Assembly (NCBI GenBank): GCA_036346405.1
Contig: CM070548.1
Location: forward strand, 67,604,877 to 67,668,876
From: Phyllostachys edulis
Lineage: Eukaryota; Streptophyta; Magnoliopsida; Poales; Poaceae
Reading direction: 5' to 3'
DNA length: 64,000 nt
Part shown: in pieces, positions 45,791 through 55,700 of the stretch
Numbering within the stretch: the stretch's first letter is position 1
How the letters are laid out: the number at the start of each line of letters is the position of its first letter
Made by a program: the position numbers and the translations under genes
The notes under the pieces: generated by a model
What the model was told of the DNA's origin: nothing
What the model saw: the letters and a program-made list of their open reading frames with translations, nothing else
Databases searched by the model: none

Positions 45791-46217
45791 AGCAATCTAG
45801 TTCCCTTTCTTGATGGTGACACATCTGGAAATGGAGTTTCTTACCTTAGTTGCAACAGTGCCACATGACATATAACATACCCATTTGCCAAACTCTGGGA
45901 ACACCCTAAGATCACAGAAGCTCCAAATAATGCACAGAGATTGCCCAGGGCTCCACTTGTTGCCCTCAAGGATATTGACAGAGCTATCACATCCATAGAC
46001 TATATTCAACATCCCTCAAGTTTGAGCTGTAACTTTCACCTCACCACACTTTTGTTTTTCTTCTAAATGAATGTATATCTCTCCAGAAAATTCCTTCTTG
46101 GCAGCCTTATACTCAAGCACTATCTTTCCATCCAGTTTCACCACTTCTAATACTATGTTTTTGTGATCTAAGTTAGACCAAGTAGCTAACCTTAGCATCT
46201 TCAGGACATCCACCAAT
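45791..46217 (-). other. Unidentified interior of the composite, possible third captured fragment
   Basis: Minus-strand frames of 66 codons (46216-46016) and 71 codons (46012-45797) precede the RAD23 fragment. The first reads LDHKNIVLEVVKLDGKIVLE and looks protein-like, but I do not recognise it. Next to LTR C only ATTGGT of the primer-binding site is kept, so the expected tRNA-Met site is broken here. Confidence 0.4.
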
Positions 46218-46595
46218 TGTTACATACCCAAATGGATGAACACAAAAGAACACCACTCAATATATGTAGTACTCAAATCCATCAAGTATTTGGAGATACA
46301 AAGGGGAATTGAAAGTAGGAACTAGTAAATGGACTAGGACTCAGAGGCTGGGAAGAGGAGAAGAAGCAAGGGACTGGGAATCAGAGGAACAAGGGTTTGG
46401 GGAAGGAAGCAGAACAGAGGAGGAAGAAGCAGTCTGTTGGTTTGTTCTTCTTCGATGATTGTATGCATTGCTGCTGTTTTCTTTTTGTAATAGATGCCCG
46501 GCCAGCCAATCCCCTTCCTAGCCTATTGGGCCAGAGCTGGTGCACTGCTTGTCCAACCACGAAGCCCAATCACTCAAGGATCCAGGTCCGTGACA
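46218..46595 (-). repeat. LTR C of the composite
   Basis: It is 378 bases, in minus orientation, and very similar to LTRs A and B. Its TGTCACGGACC end is the right chromosome junction, next to GTTGA at 46596-46600. Confidence 0.85.
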
Positions 46596-46785
46596 GTTGA
46601 TGGACATAATAACGAAACTATTCCTAATGGGTTTTAGTCTTTAAATAGGATCACCTTGTACTTAGAAAGAGATTGATCAATTAATAAAGAGGTTCCCCCA
46701 TATTGTGTCTCCATGTATTGTCTCTCATTGGCGATTGGTTTATTTTATCCTGCGACGACTATGTTCTTCAATACGTTATCAGCAC
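46596..46785 (+). repeat. Remainder of the Copia 5' LTR and post-LTR motif
   Basis: The LTR part continues the TGTTAAGAAACC start at 42963-42989 on the other side of the composite and ends near TTCTTCA at 46770. The motif ACGTTATCAGCAC (46773-46785) follows. Such a motif is found after the LTR in a group of plant Copia elements, where it may act as primer-binding site. The boundaries are inferred. Confidence 0.5.
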
Positions 46786-47970
46786 AAATCGCTCTACACA
46801 GCCGAATCGGTATGTCGTTGGGATTCTCTCCTTTCCGATCGCTAATCTCGCTATTAGTTTAATCTGGTAGATTAAATTTGCTTGAACCTGATTAGATCTA
46901 TTAATTGCTAATTAGGGTTCTAGATCGGATTGTTGTTCATCACAGTTCGTCGTTATTGTTCATACACAAAAAATGTTTTTTTGGGCAATCTGTCAACCCG
47001 CTCGAAGCCGGTCACCACCTCGAAGCCGGCCACCGCCTCTGCTACCACGCCGTCGTGCCTTGCTCGTTGTGCCGTCGAGGCGGCTGCCGCTGACCCGAAG
47101 CCACGTCGCCGCACGAATCGCGCCTGACACTTTGTCGTGCCACGCCGCCCATGCGCCCATAAGCAATCTGTATTTGCTTAGCTCAGGCCGCTTGTTTGCG
47201 CCGCTGCGTTCTCAAGACTGACGCGCCCGCCGCTGCCGTCACTAAACATAGGGGCAAGGGAAACCCTAAAAGCCCTCACCCCTTTTGTGAGCAGGCTAGG
47301 AGGCCTTGTGGGCTGGCCTGGCCCTTAAACCGTGAGAAAAAAAAGGAAAAGGAAAAAAAACCAAGAGAGAAAAAATGGAAATCCAAAAGATTTTGCAAAT
47401 AATCCCTTGAAGTTCTGAAAATTACGACGAAACTTTCGCAGATATTGAAATTTTGCGAAAACCCCCTGGAGTTTGGGAGAACTTTCATATTTTTATATAT
47501 TCTTACAGAATAACCCTTTGGGAATCCGATTTTTGCGACAGATTAGTATGTTTCATGGTTATTGTATATTTTAGATCCACGGTTTAAGGTTATTTGCTTT
47601 AATATTATTTATTTTTATGCAATAACCGTAAATAATCCTAGAAACATGGTTTTTAGGCATATGAGCTTCCACAAAATTATGAATTTAATGTATTAGCACA
47701 CCCTAGAAGTTTCATACCAATGAGTTTTATTTTTCTCCTAGCTTTATTTACTGAAATTGTTTTCTGTCATATTGATAATTTTGAAAAGTATCCATAGACC
47801 TCATTAATTAGCAGAAAAACATTATAATTGCTAGGAAAATTCTAGAAAATTCATAAAAATATATGTTGAATAGATGTTAAACCAATCTTTACTGATTTCA
47901 CAATATTCATACTTTAGAGTCTATTTTACCTGTAGTAAAACTAAACTATTGTATGAACCTATTGTAGGAG
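46786..47970 (+). other. Leader between LTR and gag of the Copia element
   Basis: No coding domain is recognisable. A GC-rich part (46990-47300) is followed by an A-rich run near 47340 and then AT-rich text. Short frames occur in several phases and are not supported as genes. Confidence 0.5.
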
Positions 47971-48222
47971 ATGTCAGACATCACAAAGAAAGAATTTGTT
48001 GAGCTTGCCGTGAATGGCAACAACTACCTCACTTGGTCGATGGATGCAAAGATTAGCTTGAAGTCTTGATCTCTTGGAGCCGCCATCATCGAGCCAAAAG
48101 CTGGCGCACCTGCCATCCCTGAGGTCTCCAAGTATGCGGCCCTACACTTCTTGAGGCACCATCTCCATGCAGACCTGAAGTCTGAATACTTAATGGAGGA
48201 GGATCAACTAGCATTGTGAAAT
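47971..48222 (+). pseudogene. gag: Copia gag, first part
   Basis: The frame starts MSDITKKEFVELAVNGNNYL, typical of the N-terminus of a UBN2-type Copia gag. It has a stop at 48067-48069, then continues with FLRHHLHADLKSEYLMEEDQ. It is cut by the Pack-MULE at 48223 and resumes at 60753 in a compatible phase after the 9-bp duplication; a stop is also read at the junction. Confidence 0.75.
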
Positions 48223-48424
48223 GGGGGAATTCATTATTTACCCTCAGCTTAGATCGGATTTCAGAAATTATACCTCTTTCCGATGTAATGCATTTTTTAC
48301 CTCTCGCTTAGTCAGTTTCTTCATTATTTGCCGTCTTTGCATTATTTTAATCATTTTAACCCATTTTCCTATTACCCGCCACACGAAATGTCTGTTTTAC
48401 CCTCGATGGCTCGGTCGTACTAGC

Positions 48425-48945
48425 CCCCGTGCGCATCTCCTCCCTGTTCCATTCCATTCCTCCTCTTCCACTCGCGGTTCTCCCATTCCTCGTTCCATCC
48501 TCGGCTCCCCATATCAGCTTCTCCACCTACGCCCTCGGGAGCCGCGTCTTAAGCCGCACAGGGGTGGTGCCCTCGGCCACGCCAGAGCCGCTGGGCAGCA
48601 GGGAGGTAGGGGCGAAGGTGGAGGCGTGGGCGGGGAGGGCGAGGTTAGAGGTGGAGCGGCGGGCAAGCATGAGGGATTCGAGGCCCTTGCGGGCGTCGAC
48701 ACGGAGGTTGTTGGACCGGGCGCGGCGCGGGAGGTTGACGAGGAAGTAGAGGTGGCCGCAGTGTAGGGGCGCGTCGGGGGTTAGCGGGTGTTGAGGAGCT
48801 TGACCTCCTCGAACTCGAGTAGCTAGAAGCCCGGGTGGTCGCGCAGCACGTCGGCCACGGCTGCCGGCGGCTTGACGCGGAATGACGTGCAGTCCAGCTG
48901 CATCACCTTGGCGCCCTTGCGCTTGCCCCCGATGCTGTTCCCCAT
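48425..48945 (-). pseudogene. Captured PADRE (DUF4228) gene fragment
   Basis: On the minus strand the fragment starts with ATG at 48945 and encodes MGNSIGGKRKGAKVMQLDCT, then SFRVKPPAAVADVLRDHPGF. A stop interrupts, and LLEFEEVKLLNTR follows. After a frame change it continues with HLYFLVNLPRRARSNNLRVD and KGLESLMLARRSTSNL. Near the end come VRLKTRLPRA, a further stop and VEKL. The MGN start, the VADVL...HPGF...LL block and the YFLVNLP block are characteristic of plant PADRE/DUF4228 proteins, a family linked to stress and pathogen responses. Two in-frame stops and a frameshift make it non-functional. Confidence 0.85.
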
Positions 48946-49384
48946 AGCTCCAACTCCAACAATGAGCGGGTGGCCTCCTATCGCCTCTCCCTCTTCCTCT
49001 CCTTGGTCTTGGACTCTTGGTGGTGTGGTGTTGCTGTGTTCTTGAGGTGTTTATCTTGAGCTGCGGTGTGCGTGGGTAGCCTCGGGCGTCGGATTGGTTC
49101 CCTTTTGCGAGTTTTTTGATGGAGTTCCCAGAGTTGGTTCCTAGTTTTCTCCGCGAAGCGCTCGTCTCTCCAATGCATATTTTGGCTGGTTCAAATGGGA
49201 TGCGTCGCTATTACACATGGATTTGATGGTTTTTGTTCCTACTGCTTGCTTATTGAATGATGGTTGTTGGATTGGATGGGTGTATCGATGAACAATCTAG
49301 GTGGAATGGATTATCAGAGCTCTCCAAGATCCCGCTCTCCTCTCTTATTTATGGATCTGATCATCTGATTTCCATGTTGAATTG
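48946..49384. other. Rest of the Pack-MULE left arm
   Basis: It probably contains the 5' flank of the captured PADRE gene up to about 49170. AT-rich DNA follows up to the Sirevirus-like insertion point. No further coding exon is recognised. Confidence 0.45.
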
Positions 49385-51159
49385 TGTAGGACCGAAAAAG
49401 GCGACTAGAAGGGGGGGGGTGAATAGACGCTTTCGCTATTTTTCACCTTGATTAGATTCAACATCTATATCACTCCATTAGCTATGGAAGCTATGAAGAT
49501 CAATATACAAGTACTGCAGAGGACTTCTGTTGAACCCAAATCAAAACTTCAAGCAAAAGACCAAAAACCAAAACCTAAACTAGAAGGCCAGACTAACCTC
49601 AGGCAAAAGTGCGGACTGACCTCTCAGGCCAGACTAACCTCAGGCAAAAGTACGGACTAAACTCTCAGGCTGGACTAACCTCAGGTAAAGGTGCGGTCAG
49701 ACCTCAGGCACGATGAACAGCACAATCAGCCCGAAAACCAAAACAAAAATTGGTCTAACTTTTGATCCGTAAGGCCAAACTCCACGAAATTTGAGACACA
49801 CCTTCTCTAAGATATTAGAAACCTATTCCAATCAAATATTGCAGAGATCCATGCTAAAGTTTTGAACTTTTTCCAATTTATCGAAGGAGGGTTCAAAACC
49901 GAGCAAAAATGAAAAACTTGATCCAAAACTTGCTCGTGGGAGATTGATGATCAAGATGATCCTAGATATATTCCCACATGTCACAGCAAGGTAGATGGGG
50001 GTAAGAAACCACTAGAAACCCATTGGATCAAAGAAACACTCAAAATCACAAAATGAGAAGGAAGAACACAAGAAGACTCATATTTGAATAATCATCCATA
50101 GATTGATTCGCGATTGTTGCTGGTTACAGCCACTCCCTCAAGGAGGACAAGAGCTCAATCCATGAGCACTCAAATCAATTCAACTCTCTAAAACCCTAAG
50201 CCTCTCCTTTCCTCTCTAAGCCCTAAGACAAAATAGGGTTTTGCAAATGAAGTGCTTGAGGGCTGTTTGACAGCCACCCCCTCCTATTTATAGTGAGGTC
50301 TAGCTTCTAGAAGAGTTAACCCTAATGGGCTCCCGTTAAGGCCCAACACAAACGGGACACACGCACGCATCTTAAAGCACCGTCTTCATCTTCTCTTGAC
50401 CTAAACCGCTTCTCCACGCACCGTCTTGCGCCGCGGTTTAGCCCAAGGTCACAAAGGTGGTATTTGGTGAAATTAGCAAAATACCCTTTCTTGATCTTTC
50501 TCCAAGACCAAGTCCAATCTTGGTGAAGCACTACGCTTCACCCACGTGTGGGTTGATCAATGGCTCTCATCATGTCGGCAAGTCTCTCCGTCCGGCTCGC
50601 CGAAACCACCATGGCACTTGCAATGACCCCGCGTCGCTTGATCCAACGATCGCACCGCCTGCGCCTGTTCGGTCACCTTTGTCCATTCTGTGCCATGCTT
50701 GAGTCCATTGACCTCACCTGGCATTCTTGATCGTTTTGGACCTCAGCTCTCCAAGCTTAGTCCCGATCATCCTCGCCGTTGACCGTCATTGAACTCCAAG
50801 CGTCCTGCACAACAATAGACAAAGAAATCGAATCCGGGAACAAGTTCTTCACAACTTGACCCACGTTAGTGAAAACATGCATCATGCAACACATATGCAC
50901 TAATAACCATGAATACGACCTCACCAAAAATCATCGCAAACATTTGGACGATGAACAGGATTAAGCCGGTCTGACCGCAGTTCAACTACTGGTCAGACCG
51001 CACCAGGCTGGTCTGACCGATCATTGACCGCCGGTCTAACCGCCTCTGCCTGACAGCTCTTTTAACTTCGTCGAAAACACGTGAATCGACAAACCATCAA
51101 AGCCATTGCCAATTGTTTTATCATCCTAAGATCATGCACATATCCCCATGATATCCACA
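49385..51159 (-). repeat. 3' LTR of the Sirevirus-like element
   Basis: 1775 bases; in + orientation it starts TGTAGGACCGAAAAAGGC and ends GATATCCACA. The near-palindromic motifs CGGTCTGACC / GGTCAGACCG cluster at about 50970-51050. It is closely similar to the right LTR with scattered substitutions and small indels. Confidence 0.9.
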
Positions 51160-52560
51160 ATCTCCCCCTTGATGAACACATTGGCAATTTTCAAAAAATG
51201 CAAAGTTTGAGGTTTGAAAAGAAATAAACTCGACGTTTTCGCACAAAGGCACAACTTGGTCCAAATGCAATAAAAAGCAAGGGAAATGACCAAGCTGGCT
51301 CCAGAAAAGCATAGGCAAGTGAGATAAGGCAAAATAAAGCAAGAAAGCTTTAATTTCCAGAAATTTGCAAAATCTCACTTAAGGTCCATATGAAAGTACA
51401 ATTGTTCAATTCAACCTTTGAAAAATTTATTTTCTCCCTATTTCTTCATTTTTACCATTTCTCCCCCTTTGACAATGGATTCATCAAGGTGCATAAAGGA
51501 AGATAGAGCATGAATGTCATGGAATGGCTTGAATTAATTCATTTTTAGCACAGGGAGCCATGAAAATTATTCAAGAGGACTTGACAAGTATTACACCAAG
51601 TCATATTATGTGAAGAAGCTATTGTGAATTATGACAAATCATATATAGCAAAGCTAAAGCCAAAAGAGCAATAATCTGTGATTAAATGTAAATTTAGCAT
51701 ATTAAGGTGCACAAGATCATAGTTCAGCCAAAGGTATCCAAAAATGAGTTAAGCCATGTCTATAAGCAAAATGGAGCTCAGAAACTAGAAAATGAGTCAA
51801 TTTTGAGCGCTATAAGTTCAGTTATGAATAAATTTGTTCAAGCAATTGGAATTTAGCACATTGAGCATTTTGCTGAAATTTTTTGGTTTTATCTTAGTAA
51901 AGCAAGTCCTGGACTAGGAGCTATCCACAACTGCCTCCTAAGTTTCAACCAATTGGTAATTTGTTTTCTTAGTATTGTGCTAGATCTCAAGCCTTGCCGC
52001 GACCATCCCAAGCAAGAAGCTTAAGAGAGTGGTCTAGGTCATCCAAAACTCCCCCTGAATTCATGCTTAGTGCAACGGCAAGCCGACTCATGAGAAAGAA
52101 TTGGTGAGATCTGTTTTTTCGCACAGAAAAACTCATTTTTCATTTGCTTGACTTAAGAACTATCATAGCTCAATTTAAAACTCAAAGTAAGTTCAAGACT
52201 CAATTTAGCCTATATGATATGGCGTGAATCATGAGAGGATTACTATGGCAAAACTAGTCACAAGATACAACAAGTCATGTTTTGATTCAATTTTCTCACA
52301 GATAATAAAGCTATCATGGCAAAAGCTAAACTATACATGAAAAGCCATATAAAAGAAATGTAGCAACCTAGCACAAGACATGACAAGGTATAAAGTATGA
52401 AATCAAGTCATACAAGGATAAGAATCAAAGCTCCATGAGATTATATTACAATGCAAGTGGCTAAATTTAAAATGCATTATGGTACAATGAATGCAAAAGG
52501 AGCAAACTCCCCCTTAAAACAGGCCAAGAGGACTAATAACCCCCAAATCTCCCCGCAAAG
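51160..52560 (-). other. Region between RNase H and 3' LTR with repeated polypurine tracts
   Basis: No coding domain is recognised. Purine tracts on the minus strand occur next to the LTR (AAGGGGGAGATT, about 51160-51172) and again near 51464-51474, 52049-52057, 52508-52516 and 52547-52555, each with the core GGGGGAG or GGGGAG. Multiple polypurine tracts in this position are a known Sirevirus trait. Confidence 0.65.
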
Positions 52561-53346
52561 AAACAAAACGAGAAGAATCAAGAGCCTTAGTGAAAATATC
52601 CGCAACTTCTTTGCTCGAGACTCTACAAAGTGAAGCACAACATCACCCTTCTCTACATGGTCTCTAAGGAAATGATATCGAACGTCAATGTGCTTGGTCC
52701 TGGAGTGTTGCACTGGGTTTTTGGCAATGTTTATGGCACTAGTGTTGTCACAGAAAAGAGGAACACTACCCAGAGATAACCCATAGTCCTGCAAAGTAGA
52801 CAAGATCTAAAGAACCTGAGAGCAACTACTAGCTGCAGCTACATACTCGGCCTCAGCAGTGGACTGTGCAACAGAGGACTGCTTCCTAGAAGACCAAGAG
52901 ATAAGAGATGTGTCTAAGAAATGACAAGTGCCAGAAGTACTATTCCTATCCACTCTACACCCCGCAAAATCAGCATCAGAAAAAGCTCAAATGGAGAGAG
53001 TAGAATCAGAAGAATACCAAAGTCCAAAGTCAAGAGTGTCCTGGAGGTACCTAAAAATACGACGCACTGCTTGACGATGAGAGGCATGAGGGGAAGCCTG
53101 AAATCAAGCGCACAGACACACAACGAATTGTATGTCCGGCCTCGACGCCGTGAGGTAGAGGAGGGGGCCAATCATGCTGCGGTACTCATTATGGTCCACG
53201 GGCTCTCCATCCTCATCAGGGTCCTGCACGGTGGATGTGGCAATGGGAGTAGACATTGGCCTACTGCTTCCCATGTCGAAGCGCCAAAGAAGGTCCTTTG
53301 TGTATTTGCTTTGATGAATGAAGGTGCATTCTTTCAGTTGCTTGAC
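52477..53346 (-). pseudogene. Copia RNase H region
   Basis: The minus-strand reading includes SDADFAGCRVDRNSTSG, then STAEAEYVAAASS, then FCDNTSAINIAKNPVQHSRT and KHIDVRYHFLRDHV, all standard Copia RNase H blocks. Two or more stops interrupt, including those near 53100 and 52807. Confidence 0.8.
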
Positions 53347-53960
53347 TTAAAGACCAAGGAAGAAGATCAGTTCGCCCATCATGCTCATCTCGAATTCTCT
53401 GCTCATAAAATCTAAAAATCTGGACACTAAGGCATGAGAAGAACCACCGAATATGATATCATCCACATAAATCTGAACCAATAAAAAGTCACTACCATGC
53501 CTGAAAGTGAACAAGGTTTTATCTACCAATCCCATTTTAAACTCATTATTAAGCAAGAAACTCTTAAGCCTATCATACCAAGCTCTAGGGGCTTGCTTCA
53601 ATCCATACAAGGTTTTGGAGAGTTTAAACACATGGTTTGGGAATTTGGAATTTTCAAAACCAGGGGGTTGCTTGATAAAGACCTCTTCTTCTACGAAGCC
53701 ATTAAGGAAAGCACTCTTGACATCCATTTGAAAAGTTTAAAGCCCTTAGATGCTGCGAATGCTAGCAAAATATGAATGACTTCTAATCTAGCTACAGGAG
53801 CAAAGGTCTCCTCAAAGTCTAAGCCTTCTACCTGGGAATAACCTTGAGCTACAAGCCTAGCCTTATTGCGAACTACCAACCCATCCTCACTTTGCTTATT
53901 TTTGAAAACTCATTTTGTTCCAATTACATTATGATTAGGTGGAGGTTCAACTAAGGTTTA
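53347..53960 (-). pseudogene. Copia reverse transcriptase
   Basis: The first segment (53879-53691) has ARLVAQGYSQVEGLDFEETF and APVARLEVIHILLAFAASKG. A frameshift follows near 53727. The next segment (53727-53347) starts MDVKSAFLNGFVEEEVFIKQ and includes TLYGLKQAPRAWYDRL and the catalytic YVDDIIFG. It runs to FFLGL before another frame change. The frameshift prevents a full-length enzyme. Confidence 0.9.
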
Positions 53961-54137
53961 GACTTTGTTTCTTTCAAAATTTTCAAGCTTTTCATGCATG
54001 GCATTGACCCAAGAGAAATCAGATAAAGCATGGGTGACATCTCGGGGTTGAAAAGCCGCGACAAAAGTAGAATGTGCATGAGAATCTGGAGAGATAAATC
54101 TGGAGCGAGTGACTCGCTCATGAAGATCCCGAATCAT

Positions 54138-55390
54138 CTACTCAGATGGATGTTGTCGCTGAATGTGAAGAGGAGGTCCTGGTGTAGAAGTGGCCTCTAC
54201 CTCATGGACTGTGGAGGTAGGAGCAGAGCCACTCGGATCGTCGGTAAAGGTGGAAAGAGGCTGCTCATCAGAAGCTGGAGAAGTAGAAGCAGGCTCTCCA
54301 ACCACCTCAGAAGTGACTGGAGGATGAATTGGGTCCTCATCCTCGAGTAAATGTTGATGAAGATGCTTTCGAAAACACATGTACACTGCACCATCGGGTC
54401 TAGTACTAGGACTAGCCTCATCAAAAGTGACCATGAAGTCTCAACAATTTTGTCGATATCTAAATTAAACACCACGATAGCCACGAGAATGAGCGGGATA
54501 TCCAAGAAAAATGCCATTAGAACATCTTGATTCAAATTTATCCAAGTTGCCATGTTTAAGAATGAAGCACTTGCAACCAAAAATCTTGAAATGAGAGACT
54601 TTAGGCATATGACCAAATCTAAGCTCAAAAGAAGTCTTGCCTATGACAGATCTCAAGAACACCCTATTGGATACATAGCAAGCAGTAGAGATCGCCTCAG
54701 CCCAAAATCTCCTAGGAGTGCTATGCTCATCTAGCATGGTCCTAGCCATCTCGACAAAGGTCCTGTTCTTCCTCTCTACAATACCATTCTGCAGGGGAAC
54801 TCTAGGTAAAGAGAACTAGTGCTCAAGTCCCCTATCAGTGCAGAAAGTGGCAAAGGAAGAGTTCTTGAATTCTGTCCCATTGTCACTCCTAATGGCTCTC
54901 AAAGCTCTAGGAAGATCAACAGCTAATCTAAGGACCAATTCTCTAAAATAGCCAAAAGCCTCGTCCTTAGAAACCAGAAAATAAACCCATGAATACCTGA
55001 AGAAATCATCCACTATCACAAGCATATACCATTTCCCACCTGCAGACTGAACTCTAGAAGGACAACAGTGTCTAAGTGCAAGAGCTAACCTGGCCCATCA
55101 GTCATCACTAAAGTAAGAGGTGGATGAGAAGCAGAAACCATCTTACCATGTCTACAAGGTGAGCACACAAGATCTCTAACAGCCTTTAGCTTAGGCAAAC
55201 CTCTAATCAAATCCTTGCAACTGACCCTAGTCAAATGGTCAAAGCCTATATGTCCAAGCCTACGATGCCACAATACTAGATCATGAGAGTCAGAAGCCAC
55301 CCGTAAGACATCTAGGACTGGAAGCAGAGGAGACACTGAAATCAGCACAAAAGATCCTCTCAAACCTAGAGATCCCAAAGACATGCTCAC
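54138..55390 (-). pseudogene. Copia integrase
   Basis: The zinc-binding part (55390-55085) contains LWHRRLGHIGFDHL and VCSPCRHGKM. The core (55025-54816) contains VIVDDFFRYSWVYF and RSDNGTEFKN. After a stop the reading continues with QNGIVERKNR, and 54749-54465 holds FWAEAISTACYVSNRVFLRS. An acidic hinge follows (54434-54138). The HHCC and D-D-E residues are present, but stops at about 54816 and elsewhere break the frame. Confidence 0.9.
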
Positions 55391-55700
55391 CCGAGGAGTC
55401 TAGAACTCCACACTCACCACTCTTGAACCTCACTTCTAGACCCTCATCAAGAAGCTGAGAAACAGATAGCATATTATACCTCAGCTTACTTACCAAAGCG
55501 ACGTCCTTAAGCATGAACTTGTTGTTGACACGCACTGTGCCCTTAGCTGTCACGGTCCCGGTAAAAGCATCCCCAAATATGATCAATTCATTGCCGGATG
55601 CACGTGTGAGGGAGGAGAACCATCTAGAATCTCCAGTCATGTGTTGAGAACACCCAGAGTCAACAAGCCATATGTCCTCCTTCCTCGCACGACGGACTTA
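55290..55700 (-). pseudogene. Copia aspartic protease region
   Basis: The active-site block WLVDSGCSQHMTGDSRWF spans the start of the open segment near 55680-55620. The segment continues with KGTVRVNNKFMLKDVALVSK and YNMLSVSQLLDEGLEVRF. This is the usual order between gag and integrase. A stop and frame change separate it from gag. Confidence 0.85.

Larger units (their letters stand above)
42990..46595. mobile_element. Composite retroelement with inverted outer LTRs and captured host gene fragments
   Basis: The 5-bp duplication GTTGA flanks the whole unit (42985-42989 and 46596-46600). It contains three LTR copies of 378-380 bases: A at 42990-43367 (+), B at 43810-44189 (-) and C at 46218-46595 (-). 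The two outer LTRs are therefore inverted, and both chromosome junctions use the same (U3) LTR end. Between A and B lies a primer-binding site and a gag-like start (+). Between B and C lies a minus-strand interior with RAD23 and CPN60-beta fragments and a polypurine tract next to B. Either the composite moved as one unit or a deletion after nested insertion mimics this. Confidence 0.75.

Noticed and set aside
43810..46595. B-C as an independent simple insertion into the A element
   Set aside because: The 5 bases flanking B (ACAAT) and C (GTTGA) do not match, whereas those flanking A and C do. It stays possible only if a later deletion ended exactly at LTR C.
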